Part shown: in pieces, positions 28,330 through 40,767 of the stretch
How positions within the stretch are numbered: position 1 is the stretch's first letter
Layout: every line of letters starts with the position of its first letter
Assembly: GCA_022410635.1 (NCBI GenBank)
Contig: JAJVDF010000434.1
Coordinates: 549,771-613,770 of the forward strand
Origin: Tretioscincus oriximinensis
Lineage: Eukaryota; Chordata; Lepidosauria; Squamata; Gymnophthalmidae
Direction of reading: 5' to 3'
DNA: 64,000 bases
The notes under the pieces: generated by a model
The model's database searches: none
What the model was told of the DNA's origin: nothing
Seen by the model: the letters and a program-made list of their open reading frames with translations, nothing else
Position numbers and translations under genes: made by a program

Positions 28330-30084
28330 TCTTGTACCATTGAAACCGATGCATCATATAATATGTTAATGACTTCAAGGTTTCTCCTAAAGGCACCCTT
28401 AACATAACCAGGAGGAAGGAAGAATTTCTGCATCATGTAATGGAAATGAAACTGAACTCATCATAAACTTCGTGATAAACTCAAAGCCAAAGTTTTCTGA
28501 AGGGCACAATGTTCCCCCTCATTGAGTAACAATGACGTTCCAAAGCCACAGATACACAGTAAAGTCATCTCATGAGCAAAGATCTGTTTTAAACCTCAAG
28601 ATCCACTGAAACAAAATTAAATTAGCCCATTTTTGTTTCCCTTTTTTCAGCTTCCTATTCTTGTTGAATTTCATTTCTCCCCCCAAATATTTCACCACAA
28701 GTGACTACTTCTGACCAGGATGTAGTACAAAGGCATAGTTTTCTACATGAGCAGGGGGAAGGGAGAAGAGGCACACAAATTACCAGAATCTTGTTATAGC
28801 ACACCATTCTTATACCACTGTAGCATGAATGCCACCATTAAAGACCTCATCAGGATGCAGCCTCAGAAGAACTAGGGCAGAGGGTGAAATGCTACCTATG
28901 TTACCTATCTTCCTAAAAGGTGGGAGCGAAGGACAGCTACTATAGGGAGGGATATGTCCTTCATTTCAGGGAACCAGCCTATCATCTGCAACACATCTGC
29001 ATGCAGTGCTCTGAAACCTTATGTGACTGACAAATCCTAAAAGGTTTTTTACAAGAGATTTACCCATGTGCTACCTTGTCTATCTCTTATTTACCACTAC
29101 CTGCCTTCTACTAGCTGCATGGACCACATTAAAAAGCATATTTTAACATACTTATGCCTTTTTAATCCAGTTTTAATCCAGCCACAACCCACTTTCAGAG
29201 TGCCAGAATACATCAGCAAAGTAGCGAGATGTTTTTGGTCAGGACTCTAGTTCAGGAAACATATAATGTGGTTTGGTTTACATAACGGGGAAAAACCCCT
29301 TTTTGCTTTGCTCCTGTATCAGATCAAGCTACTTAAAATGTTTTCCCAGCCTAATCTACTGATAGACCTCTTTTTAAGGTCTACCAGGCCAAAAAGGACA
29401 GCCCCCTTTCACAATGTGATATATACCACAAGGAACACATTTCTGCAATGCAACATATTGTCAGAAAGAGTCCATTATGAACTCTGAAGGACACTGTAGA
29501 CTTTGGCGCTGATGTGGGAGCTGGCACAGAACAGGCTCTCCCAATACAAATGACCTTGGTCCAGGACATGGGTAATTCATCCCAGATTGGTGCAGATTAT
29601 TTATCTCAGACTATCCTGCTATGGTTTGATCTAGTGATGATAAGTGCAAATATGCCCTTGCCCCTATGTACGCAGATGACACCATACTCGATAACCTAGC
29701 CAGCGTATGTGGAAATGTTATCTTGGTGAATGATGTGACCTGAACAAGCGTTCAGTACTTGTGCACCATTTCCCTGGCTGCTGCAAAATGATAAAAGCAA
29801 GTCCAAGTGTTAGAGCATCTTTATCTAAACATCCTTTGCTGTCCCCCTGTCCAGGGGAAGCTGTGATGAGCGTTAATAGCTGCATCAATTTGAAGAGAAA
29901 CAGAAAACTGCTGTCTTGGGAAAGCACATTCACCATGGAGTGAGATACCTCTGGCTGACTTGGGTCCTACTTTAAATGAATAAACCTCTCATATCCATAT
30001 GCCCGCATAGAGCAAACTCATCATCCCTAAAAGGCACACGATCTCCATTTTCACTGGCATAAGATACCGTTAAGAAATCATATG
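28330..30084. other. intergenic, nothing recognised
   Basis: About 1.75 kb without a convincing gene, exon or named repeat. The scattered reading frames of 60-73 codons look random. Confidence 0.4.
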
Positions 30085-30265
30085 TGTTGCCCCTACGAAG
30101 CCTTATTCTTGACTATATCCCAGAATAGGAGCCTACCACGTACATGCCAGTGTAGACTATGGCAAGCCTAGAATAGGGCTGCCATAGCCTACACTGGCAT
30201 GTGGATGATCAAAGTTTATGCTGAGATATAACTCGGAATAAGGTTCAGTGGGGACAGGGGCCACA
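30085..30265. repeat. imperfect hairpin, DNA-transposon remnant
   Basis: Left half (GCCTTATTCTTGACTATATC, ACATGCCAGTGTAGACTATG) and right half (CATAGCCTACACTGGCATGT, ATATAACTCGGAATAAGG) are inverted copies of about 85 bp. A related single arm appears near 22715-22760. Confidence 0.6.
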
Positions 30266-31157
30266 GAGGAACCTTTGAAGCAGCAGGCACCATGGTTCTG
30301 AATCGGAATAGTGCCACTTAATAAGGAGGCCCAAACAGAAACACCACTCTTGGAAGTGGAGAGGATGCAATGTGAGATTCGTTCCAGGGGTACTTAAACA
30401 TTGAGTTACCTTCAATTATATGTACAAAATCAGGCAGAAAGACAAATCTTGCCTTTCAAATAATAATGATTTTTTTCTTTGCCAATGTATTTTAATTATT
30501 CTACACTAGATGGCGGTCAAGGTCCTCGCCCACATTCAGAGTAAGCCTGTAGCACTACAGTAAAATATAACAGTCCCCTGTCAGATATACTTTGAATATC
30601 TGTATCATACAGTTGATATATGAACTTTCTTACTCAGTTGATATATGGAATTTTTATTCAGAGTACAATTCTAGGAAGATTTCATTCTGCTGTTGATAAT
30701 TTAGCCTTTTCTGGTCATTTTAACAATGTGCGGGCTTTGCTTATTTTTCTAACCTTCCGCCTTATTTACTTCCTTTATTTTGTTTGGGCCAGAAGATGCA
30801 GAACATATAGTGTTGGGATCCTCTCTAACCTTTGCAACTTTAAGAATACACAGCAACAAAGTTCTCAAAAAACGATTTATCAGTTCCTCTTTATCTTTCA
30901 TATAGCAGACAACTACTTTCTATACAGTTTATTATAAGATAATTAACCATTCAGAACTATTTCTTGTTTGGATGAAATTAAAACGTGATTTAATTTTCTA
31001 AACCCTAATAATGGGACACTGATTAACAAGCAACATAAATAATATACTTTGCAGTATCCTGATACACTTCAATTTTCAACGTAATTTTGCCTTCCAGGAC
31101 CCCCTTCTTGACCCTCCCAAGGCATGAAGATATTTATCAATTACTCTGTTTCTTCAA

Positions 31158-31292
31158 CAAAGGAGCTAGCAGCACTATGAGCAGCACGTCTATTGAAGCT
31201 TCTGCCCCTTTTCTCAAGTTAGTCTGAAAGTGCTGCTAGCTCCTTTGCTGGACTTTCTACTAAACTAACACGGCTATTTCTCTGAAATTGAC
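31158..31292 (+). mobile_element. hairpin retroposon, copy 2
   Basis: Begins CAAAGGAGCTAGCAGCAC, ends AACACGGCTATTTCTCTGAA plus ATTGAC. Perfect 16-bp duplications TACTCTGTTTCTTCAA flank it (31142-31157, 31293-31308). The left arm is shortened. Confidence 0.85.
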
Positions 31293-31309
31293 TACTCTGT
31301 TTCTTCAAG

Positions 31310-32927
31310 TACCTTTTCTTGCACACTTCGGGGGTGCAATGGAACAAGAATACAGTTCCCCGTGGAGATGTCACATCTCCGCTATGGTAACACAGAATAG
31401 TTTGGCTGTATTCGTATTAGACCTTTAAATGGAATGGAAAATGGAATTTTGCATTCCATTTTGAAACTGAAGTGAGGGCTTAAGATGGAGGCAATTTTGC
31501 TTCAACGTCGAATCCTCATTAAAGCCCCCACTGCACAGTAGCGAGTGCTCACCTGCCCCAGGGCAGAAAGGGGCGAAGGAGGAAGACGAGGCGACTCTGC
31601 TGGCACCGCCTCCTCCTCAGCCACCTGCCCAGCCACTGCCTTGCTCTCTCCCCTACACTGAAAAAAGAAGTCCTTAGTAGATTACAATGAAATTAATATA
31701 AACACGATTGAAGTGAATTGGCTTTAAGCAACAATCAGATCTGTATCCCTGCTGCCTCTGGTGAAATCTCAAAATGTTATGATTTAGCATAAGCTGCTTG
31801 TATCTCAGTGTAAACAATCAGGACAACCCAAGCAAGCATGCCTCTTTATAACCATCAGAGGCCTCCGTGCTCATGCTTGCCTTGATTCTTATGATTTTTT
31901 AGGCCAGGATATGAGCAGCTTATGCTAAGTCAAAACATTTTTACACTACATCAGAATAAAGACAAATATAATTTTATAGGCTTCAAAGATTTTCTATTAC
32001 AATTGCATAATGTAAAGCAAGCAGAAACGGACATAAGAATTTTGCTGGGTTTAACTACCTTTTGGTGACAATAAACTTATTTTCCTTGGTTCTTCAATTA
32101 TTGTAAATTGTTTATCTTGGGCTTTTATTATAAAACACCATGCACATTGATGGAACGAGGAGGAGGAGGAGGAGGAAGAGCAGGAGGAGAACCTATATAT
32201 GTCAACCAACTTGTTAAAATTAATGAAAAAGCAATAAGGCTGTAAGATATTATACATTTAAACTTTCAGCCATAAAATTAGGGATTATTCAACAAACATT
32301 TGTCAAAATAAGAATTTAACTTCTGTCAGAATAAAAGAGGGATTCTGGATTCATCTGGAAAGATACAGAGCTGTAATGTCATCACTGAAAATTGTTGATA
32401 TTGTAGCTTTGGGTCTTCCCAGATGAATACTTCTGAAGCTAGAATTATATGGAAAACACAACAAAATAGGATACTTCATTGAACTGTAGACTGGCTTGTC
32501 CCACAGATCTGTTGCATGGATGAAGATTGTTCCAACCTCATGAGCTTTTTAAAATGACTTTTGCTTTTGAAAAAAATGGATGGCCTCTAGGATGTAGTGT
32601 GATTCTTCATGTCAATACATGGAACATCAAGACATAGAATTAGTTTCTTGAGGACTCGGCCAGAAGGAATGTCAAAATCTTCCTCTTAAGCCCTCTTGCA
32701 CAGCTAAAATACAAACTGCTATGGGCTACTCAGAATTACTAATGCTTTTTTCCAAAAGGAAAACCACTGGGGCATTGAGTTTACACAATGGGGCTACATG
32801 TGTGACGCATATAATGAGAATGGTTAAAGACACTTCTACTCACTTTTTATAGCTGAAAATGTACTGGCATTATTCAGATTTAGGAAGGTATCTAAAGGAT
32901 TTTTTTTATCTACATGACATTCTAAGC
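31310..32927. other. intergenic, nothing recognised
   Basis: No gene seen. Holds a short purine-rich run (AGGAGGAGGAGGAGGAAG at 32158-32180) and a GC-richer patch at 31500-31660. Confidence 0.4.
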
Positions 32928-33131
32928 TAGGCTGTCCAGATGACTCCTTTTTGGGGGGTGGGGGGGTTGAAAACTTGGTTTGGGGATGCCTCCCAGTTTT
33001 TTTGAGGAAAATTTTTAAAAAATTCCTCAGCAAAAATCATTTTTTGAAAAAGATTTTCCTCAGAAATAACTGGGAAGCCCCCAAAACCGGGTTTTCAACC
33101 CTCCCAAAAAAAGCAGTTATAAGGGCCAGCC
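32928..33131. mobile_element. palindromic TAGGCTGACCAGATG element, decayed
   Basis: Starts TAGGCTGTCCAGATGACTCC with internal arms GAAAACTTGGTTTGGGGATG and CCCCCAAAACCGGGTTTTCA. The right terminus is degraded. Confidence 0.6.
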
Positions 33132-34108
33132 CAAAATGTAAAATGGACAACCTGCCCCTTAAAACAAGGCCTGGTACATTTTGAGCCTAATTTAAAAATA
33201 ATTGGAGATAGGGATGGAAAACCCCATTGATAAAATAATAGCAGCCTTCCTATGTAATTTTTTAAAAAAATATATTTATTTTTAAATCATACATACTATG
33301 GTTTCACTCTTTCATTAATTCTTTTTAAATCTCTTTGATTCTTTTGTTCTTTTATTTATTCCTAAATCCTTCTACCTTCTCCTATCTTATTCATTCCATT
33401 GCAATACTACCTATTTCTCTGTTATATTTGTTTGAATAATCATATAGATATTGTCTAGAAATGGGACCAGACATTTGACACCCTCTCATTTATCTGTTGC
33501 CCTTCCTATCTGGCATGTTGATGTTTTATACAATCGTTTGCTAATATCTTTCTTGTAATTTCCATGTTAAGTTCAGCTTTGTATGGCCCAAGTTTATCCA
33601 AGACGGTTTAACAATAACATAAAGATTACCATAATATCAGCTGGTCCAGGTGATCATTACTGAAATCTTCTTCCTTTTCCCCTGGCTTAGAGCCAATGTG
33701 GGACATCTTTTGAAGTACACAAAGCAATACAAATAGTCCTTTAATCTGCACAGGAATAGAAGCCTCTGGCTGCACTTGTACTGACTGATGATTAATACAA
33801 TAACTTATTAGAATAGGTCGATTGGTACTAGATACATTTGGGGGAACAGGAAGTAACTGCAGGACCTACAGTATGGCGTATACTGAGCATTTTTGTCTGT
33901 GGCTCCCTTTTTCTTGAAGCGTCCTTATGTTCAGAAGAATAGGGCTCCATGTGACATGCTCTCCTTTCAGCCATTTTGCTTGCTAGCTGTCAAGCAGAAG
34001 CATAACACTCCCTTCTCTAAATATCTATTTGCTCTCAATATCAAATTCCTTCATCTCTCATGCTCACTGTTTTGTACCCTAGACAGTGGTTCAAAAGTTG
34101 GTGATTTC

Positions 34109-34398
34109 CAGGGCTTTTTTTGTGACGGAACGCGCCTTTTATTTAGGTGTGTGTGTGTGTGTGTGTGGCAGGGGGCGGAGTTAGTGGGGGCGGCGGAGTT
34201 AGCGGGGGCGGCCGCCTCCGCTCCCCCTGCCTAAATAAAAGGTGGCGGTACTGCTGCGTTAGCCGGCGCCGAGGGGGGCGTGGCGTTAGCGGCGGCGGCG
34301 TTATCGGCGGCGGCGGAGGCCACCGCCGCTGNCCCCCCCCGCTCCCCGCCGCCGCTGGTGTTTGTACCAGCACCTTTTGTTCTGGAAAAAAAGCACTG
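34109..34398 (-). mobile_element. hAT-like MITE with CpG-rich core, second copy
   Basis: Termini CAGGGCTTTTTTT...AAAAAAAGCACTG, perfect 8-bp duplication GTGATTTC (34101-34108, 34399-34406). The core shares GCCTAAATAAAAGGTG and GCGTTAGCGGCGGCG with the copy at 8973. It also holds a (GT)n run at 34147-34167 and an ambiguous base at 34332. Confidence 0.85.
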
Positions 34399-34514
34399 GT
34401 GATTTCCATTACAATTTGCTGGTTTTCATTACAACCTAGTGAGGCAAATGCAAGAGAAAATTGACTTTCAAGCAGATTACTGACCCAGTCTTGATGTAGC
34501 CTATGTCTTCACAA

Positions 34515-34980
34515 GGCCATTATGCATGGGATGGACAGGGTGAATAGAGAAAAATGTTTTCTTTATCACACAACACAAGGACCAGAGGGCCCTCCTTAAA
34601 ACTGTTGGGTAGAAAAGTGAGAACAGATAAAGGAAAGTATTTTTTTCACCCAGAGGGTCATCGGCCTGTGGAATTTACTTCCTGAAGAGGTAGTGCTAGC
34701 TAACAGCTTGGATAGTTTCAAGACAGGACTAGGCAGGTTTATGGACACCAATGGTATAAATGGATACTAGGATGGATGTCTGGATGTTGCCTCCGGGAAG
34801 GAGCAACAGGCAGGACTCCTGAAACAATATTTGCAGGGAGTCATAAACAGGAGCATATTTTGCTTTCCTCTGTTCAGACTGCCCAGGTGCCTCTGGTGGG
34901 CCTCTGTGTGACACAGGATGCTGGACTTGATAGGCTGTGGCCTGATCCAGTACGGCTCTTCTTATGTTCTTATGTCCTTA
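34515..34980 (+). mobile_element. CR1 3' fragment
   Basis: Covers the last coding part (CACAACACAAGGACCAGAGG) to the tail TTCTTATGTTCTTATG, closely matching 1425-1909 but lacking the extra patch found there. Confidence 0.88.
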
Positions 34981-34989
34981 TGTTCACTT

Positions 34990-36467
34990 ACTTCTATTGT
35001 TCCAGATGTTGTTTCATTTCCAATTTCAGCAGCATAACATGTCCACGAAAGAAGGGAAAACTCAAGGCATCTGGAAACACAAAAATGCACTCAATAAAAA
35101 ACAAATGGTTTTGCTAGGCATCCTAGTAGTGACAAGTGATGTAAAAGAATGGGCATGTCCACAAAATGGCTACCCCCAACTGTCCCACAGTTCTCAAGGT
35201 TCAGCCTTTATCAGTTAATTTTGGGTCCAGTATTCCCACTGGTCTGATCAATGGTATAATGTCTGTCCAGCTAAAATCTACCATGTATAAATACATTAAT
35301 GTATAAATACTCCTAATGCTCTCTTGTTAAGAACAAGCACTTGAACTGTTGACTCATACTGAACAGTAATTTTCTTTTCCTTATATTTATAGTTTATGAG
35401 TTGAAAAATAACACTGAGTGAAAAACAATGTCACATAACATAACCTTGTTACTGAGCCTTTTTAATACACACAGTTGCTCTGAAGTGTGCAACTGTCTCC
35501 CCATCTTCACACAGAAGGCAGAAGGAACCTAATACAGGGTTTGAGTAAGATAGCTAGCAAAACAATTGTACGGCAATGCTTATCATGACTTCACAGCCCC
35601 AATTAAGATTTAGTTAAGCAGAATGCAATTACACTGTCATGGATAAAAGGGATACCAGTAATTAAAAATGAAATTTTCCCCTTAGGACTGGTTATGATTT
35701 CCAGCTGTTCCCTTTTCTCCATCCTTGATCCTTTTTATGATGTGAGGCAACCCCTTTTTAGAACATGGAGCAACTGATTAGAAAGAAATACTAAGGTTGA
35801 CTCTTTTGAAAAAGAAATTTCACACAATATCAGTTGGGCCTTCTGTCTTTTTTTCTGAACATTATAAGAAAAAGTGCTGGATTAGTTCTCCCTTATCTCC
35901 CTAATGCCTGGCATTGTATCCAGTTAGCATGGGAAAGGGCTTGCTTTTAAAAGAACACCAAGATTTCCCTGCAACATGTCATGTCAAAATCCAGATCGAG
36001 GGTTAGGATGAGATTAGCAGATGGAAAATCAATTGTGTTTCTGATAAGCCATATGGAAAACATACGGAAGGGTGACACAGTTTGAAATAAATAAGAACAA
36101 AATGTTGACATCCTGTTTATTGTAATCACTTCTAAGATATTTCAACAACTATGTAATTATAACTGCAATTATAGGAAAATACATATGTAAATAAATATGT
36201 AAACACATAGTACAATTTACTATGTATGTAAATAAATACATAGAAGAACAATTAACTTAGTGTCATAGTTATATGACATGTATATATTTGTATATAGTGT
36301 ATTATGTCTTTTGTACAGGTGAAACTGGTTGAGAGTTTTGGAGGGAAACCTCATGTCTAAATATGACCAATCTCAGTACAGCATTTTGAGTGGGAAAATG
36401 GGAATGCAGTGATTGGCCAGAAGACTGTGTAAATATAGCTGCTCTGGCAGCAGGCTGTCACTGCAGA
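34990..36467. other. intergenic, nothing recognised
   Basis: No gene or named repeat seen; 36160-36300 is very AT-rich with repeated TAAATAAAT motifs. Confidence 0.4.
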
Positions 36468-36891
36468 TAGGCTGACCAGATGACCCCTTTTGGGGGGGGG
36501 GACCCGGTTTTAGGGTGTCTGCCTTGCCCTCCCGGGAGCACAACATTTCCCCGGTTTTTGCTAAGGAAAAAAATAAAAAATATATTTTTGAAAAATTATT
36601 TTGAAAACAATTTCACTGCACCACCACTAGGGGTCTCTAGCAACCAGGGCCAATTTCTGAAGGCACCCTCCCCTCTGTAAAAAAATTAAATTTTTTTGAT
36701 GCACTCAAAAAATTCTCACACAGTTTAAAAATTCTCACACACTTAAAAAAACTCATCTGCTTCACATATTTCTCAGGCAGGAATTTCAGAAGGGAATGCA
36801 TGTTGGTGGGTAATTTGCATATTTATGAATATGCAAATTAGCATGAATATTAATTACCCCAATTTGGGCCTCAGAAAATCTGGTAAGTCTA
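36468..36891. mobile_element. palindromic TAGGCTGACCAGATG element, long copy
   Basis: Starts TAGGCTGACCAGATGACCCC, ends ATCTGGTAAGTCTA, with CTGCAG on both flanks (36461-36466, 36892-36897). At 424 bp it is about twice the length of the other copies. Confidence 0.6.
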
Positions 36892-37479
36892 CTGCAGTTC
36901 TAACTCAGAGATTCTCAAGAGCTGCAATAAATCACTTTCGCCATCGAGAGTCTCACATTTAGCATCAAGGAAATTTTTTTAGTGCATGCATATTAANGAT
37001 ATATATATCCTTAGTGCCCATGCACAATCATTATTATTGATTTGCTGCATCTGTTACTCAACGAGCTCATGTTGAGTTATAGCAAATAAAAAAAAAGTAA
37101 ACTATAAACACTAAAACAAATGACGGTGCCTAAGCCCAGGGTGAAAAGCATCATTTGAAATGCAATAGCTTAAAGTTCACCATTAATCTATTACGATTAC
37201 CTACAAATGTCATTTACTCAATTAATTAATTAATGCGCACCAGATGGTAGTTGTGCCACTACTGTATGCCTCTAAGCAAATATTTTGGTTCGTCAATTAA
37301 CATTCTGTAATAGCACTTTTCCCAGCCCTAATTAAAACAAATCAGTCTAGCTTTTCTCACAGATTCTTCAGAGAATATCAGAATGTCGTCAAGAAACTAA
37401 AATAAGAGGTTAGCTTCACTTTATATGTTATACCCTGTTAGATGGCAATGTTTCTGGCAACAATATTGCAGATGTTTAC

Positions 37480-37560
37480 TTATTGTATTTATTTAAAATG
37501 ATTTATATCCCATCCTTCACCATTGATCCCAGGGTAGGTAACAAAAGATCAAGAAAAGAT
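37480..37560 (-). mobile_element. LINE 3'-tail-like remnant
   Basis: TATTTATTTAAAATGATTTA, CCCATCCTTCACC and GATCCCAGGGTAGG read, on the reverse strand, as a LINE tail ending in AAATAAATA. Confidence 0.45.
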
Positions 37561-37821
37561 ACCACTTTATCTGTTATAACAGGTTGTAGCCACCCTCTTA
37601 GGCTTGTACCACCCTGGTACCTGAACTACCCTTATGCCTGTTTTTTGGTTTGGTTGCCATTTGTGATAAATGACTCCATTGTAAGAAAGACGTAGTGTCC
37701 TTCTATTTAGATAAAAGGAGGCTGCTCAAGGGAATGGTTTCTCAGCCTTTGAGAAAAGTTTCACTGTGCCTGTTTGCAAACATTAAACCTGAATTTTCCT
37801 GAGATGCATCCTAGTCTTATG

Positions 37822-38014
37822 TAGGCTGACCAGATGACCCCTTTTGGGGTGGGTGGGTTGAAAACCCATTTTTGGGGTACCTCCCGGTTTTTCTGAGGAA
37901 AAAAAAATTCAAAAAAATATTTTTAGAAAAACTTTCCTCAGAACAAATTGGGAGGCACCCCAAAAACAGGTTTTCAACACACACACACAAAAAAGGGGTC
38001 ATCTGGTCAGCCTA
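37822..38014. mobile_element. palindromic TAGGCTGACCAGATG element
   Basis: 193 bp with near-perfect inverted halves from TAGGCTGACCAGATGACCCC to ATCTGGTCAGCCTA. Flanked by TCTTATG on both sides (37815-37821, 38015-38021). Confidence 0.8.
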
Positions 38015-38401
38015 TCTTATGTCTCTGTCCTGCATTTTATGGCTACATCACTGCTAGATCTGCTTGAGTAAAGGCCAGCTGAGTTCATTGCAAGACTGAT
38101 TGTGAAAGGGACATCTTAGCAATACATATTCAACAGATCTGAGCCGCATCTCTGCTGCTGAGAGGAACACCTTTGTTTCAGAGCAATGAGGCACCATCTT
38201 CCATCAGGTACCCGTGCAGGGTTGAAAACAATTCCCACTAAAAACAGAGACAAGGCAAATGATGCACTGGCATCCTTTCCAGATAACAAAGACTCATTAT
38301 TCTAGTAAAAGAAGCCACAGGCACAGATTCTTAGTTATAGCTTAGGTTCTTAAGTTTGATTAAATACAATTTTATACAATATGTTAACCAATATCTGGGG
38401 A

Positions 38402-38531
38402 ATCCAGCAAAGAAGAAGTAGACCTGTCTACGAAAGCTTATACCAACCACTTTTGTCTAGTTAGTCTCAAAGTGCTGCTAGCTCCTTTGCTGGACTTTCT
38501 GCTAGACTAACACGGCTATTTCTCTGAAAAT
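38402..38531 (+). mobile_element. hairpin retroposon, copy 3
   Basis: Begins ATCCAGCAAAG, contains GTCTACGAAAGCTTATACC and CTCCTTTGCTGGACTTTCTG, ends AACACGGCTATTTCTCTGAA. Flanks TCTGGGGA at 38394-38401 and 38532-38539. Confidence 0.8.
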
Positions 38532-39040
38532 TCTGGGGAGTACATTCATTCTAGCCTCCACAAAAAAAAATTATAATTGGGATTTAAAAAATTTATTTAG
38601 CTAAGCTGTTATCTGAATTAAGCTGAAATATGACAAACTGAAAAATAAGGAGAAAACAAGAGGGACATGAATTTACAATAAATAAACAGATATAGCAATC
38701 AAAATGGAAATTTCTTTTTTTAAAATCAGTTTTGACAGATATTTATTCCTGACAGCTCATTTATGTATTTAATTAGCAAAATTTCTCTCAGTGACCTCTT
38801 CTCCTCCACCTAAAAAAGATACAAAACAATTCCATTATTTTTCAAAAATCTTATTACCTTTCTTTTTGTCAGCCATGGGCTGCCCATTAAGAAACAAACT
38901 ACATCTATTAATGGAGATAGAAGGGTAGAAGAAACCACAATCCCTTCTGTACTGAGTGAAACGTTTAACATTTAATATGCTTGTGGAAAGTTATGATGCC
39001 ATCCTTATGCAATTATTGAACCTAAGGTATTTCTCGATTT

Positions 39041-39140
39041 CAGAGAAATAGCCGTGTTAGTCTTAGTAGCACTTAGAGACCAACAAGAGAAAGGTAAATG
39101 TCTTGAACTTTCGCAGTCACATCTACTTCTTCAGATGCTA
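39041..39140 (-). mobile_element. hairpin retroposon, partial copy
   Basis: CAGAGAAATAGCCGTGTTAG and CTACTTCTTCAGATGCTA are the two ends of the family unit in reverse orientation. Confidence 0.65.
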
Positions 39141-39199
39141 AGGAAGCAATGTCAGGAACAGACTTTATAGGAAACTGTGTGAATTGACCTGAGAGATGC

Positions 39200-39680
39200 A
39201 TTCTTGAAGCCCTGTTGTCGGTTGTGGAGAAGAGTGAGTGCCCTCTACAGGCCTCCGCTCTAGCCAACTAAGCTATTCAAAAGAAAGTGGATTTGCAAAT
39301 CTACATTTCATGAGTACCACCATTAATCTGATGGGGAAGATAGAATAGATGTAAACCTTTGTGCAAAATCCAGCAAAGGGACTAGTAGCACTTAGAGACT
39401 AACAGGAGAAAAGTAGGTGGCATAAGCTTTCATAGGCACGTCTACTTCTTCATGTCTACGAAAGCTTATGCCACCCACTTTTCTCCTGTTAGTCTCTAAT
39501 TGCTACTAGCCCCTTTGCTGGACCTTCTACTGGACTAACTTGGCTATTTCTCTGAAATTGACTTACTTTGTGCAAAAATTAACCTTATCAGCCTCTTTGA
39601 GTCCTTCCTGGGCAGAGTATAAAAACCAGATTGTTCTTCTTCTTCTCCTTTTCCTTTTGTATATCTATAAAGCAATGCAG
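39200..39680 (+). mobile_element. tRNA-like SINE split by a hairpin retroposon
   Basis: TCTAGCCAACTAAGCTATTC and GATGGGGAAGATAGAATAGA are the SINE body; the 3' part resumes after 39577 and ends in a TTC-rich tail (39631-39655). The interruption is 39369-39565. Confidence 0.7.
39369..39565 (+). mobile_element. hairpin retroposon, copy 4, inside a SINE
   Basis: Arms of about 60 bp (CCAGCAAAGGGACTAGTAGC and its complement) and the end GGCTATTTCTCTGAAATTGA. Perfect 12-bp duplications CTTTGTGCAAAA at 39357-39368 and 39566-39577. Confidence 0.88.
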
Positions 39681-40445
39681 TCCTTGGCAAAAAATATAGT
39701 TTGTCATTCTTTCTGAGATTCTTTTTTAAAAAGAAGATCCAAACTAGCCCACAGTGATTTATATTCCAAAGCAGGCTCTATTCCAAATATACTAAATAGA
39801 ATCATAATCATTTATTTGGATTCCCCTTTTCCTCATGGTGAGTCGAACACAATTACCTAAGACAGAATGTACAAGCTTGAGCAAAATGATTGATAGCAAT
39901 TACAAAGATAACAAAAAATTACCAGAAGTACACTACACTTTATAACCAATAATTCTGAAGTTACAAACTCAGTTTGAAGTACCTGTTTAGCTTCCAAGAT
40001 CAGACAAAATTGTTAATCAGCTTCTGAGATATAATTCAGAATATAGCCCAGTATAGAAAAGGCCTGAGTTTGCACAACCCTAGTGACCAAGCTAGCGTCT
40101 CAGGCTGCTTCCCCACTACAAGTTTTAAATCTTTTTTTTTTTAAATGAGGCAACACATTCACAAGTTATGTCCCCATTTACCTTCATTTGCCTTCAATCT
40201 TCCTCGCAGTTCCCTCTCTGTCCCCGACACATCCTGGCAATTATCGTAACATCACAAGCCCCAGAAATCATTGCTGCACTTGCCTCACTACAAACCCCAG
40301 CATTCTTTGCAAGCCTGCATATAATTCCCAGGCACTCTCTGCTAGACAACAGCCAATGAGCATTTTACAATTTAAATATTCAAGATCAAGAGGGAACTTT
40401 CTTTCGGACTTTACAAAATGGAGACTGCTAAATTGCATGAAATGT

Positions 40446-40719
40446 AGAGATGGTCTTTCATCTTTCATCTGGGAGATGAGGTCTCAAAGCCCTGTGTCGG
40501 ATGTGCAGAGGGGTGAGTGCCTTCCACTAGCCTGCAACTCTAGCCAACTCAGTTATTTGAAAGAGATGCACATTTTTAATCTACATTTCAATTAGATAAA
40601 TGAGTACCATCAATAATTTGATGGGGAAGATAGAATAAGATGTAAACCTTCGGGCAGAAATGAATCCTATAAGCTGCTCTGGAAAAGAGTGGGGTATAAA
40701 GAGTTGATTCTTCTTCTTC
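40446..40719 (+). mobile_element. tRNA-like SINE with TTC tail
   Basis: CATCTGGGAGATGAGGTCTC, CTCTAGCCAACTCAGTTATT, GGGGAAGATAGAATAAGATG and a terminal TTCTTCTTCTTC. Confidence 0.75.
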
Positions 40720-40767
40720 AAAGGATTCAAGACCCAACTACTTCCCTTCCCATGTCAGCCTGAAAGT

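Noticed and set aside
34143..34464. Pro/Gly-rich frames and a CpG island promoter at 34.1-34.4 kb
   Set aside because: They lie entirely inside an hAT MITE with exact ends and 8-bp duplications; no promoter elements or downstream gene.
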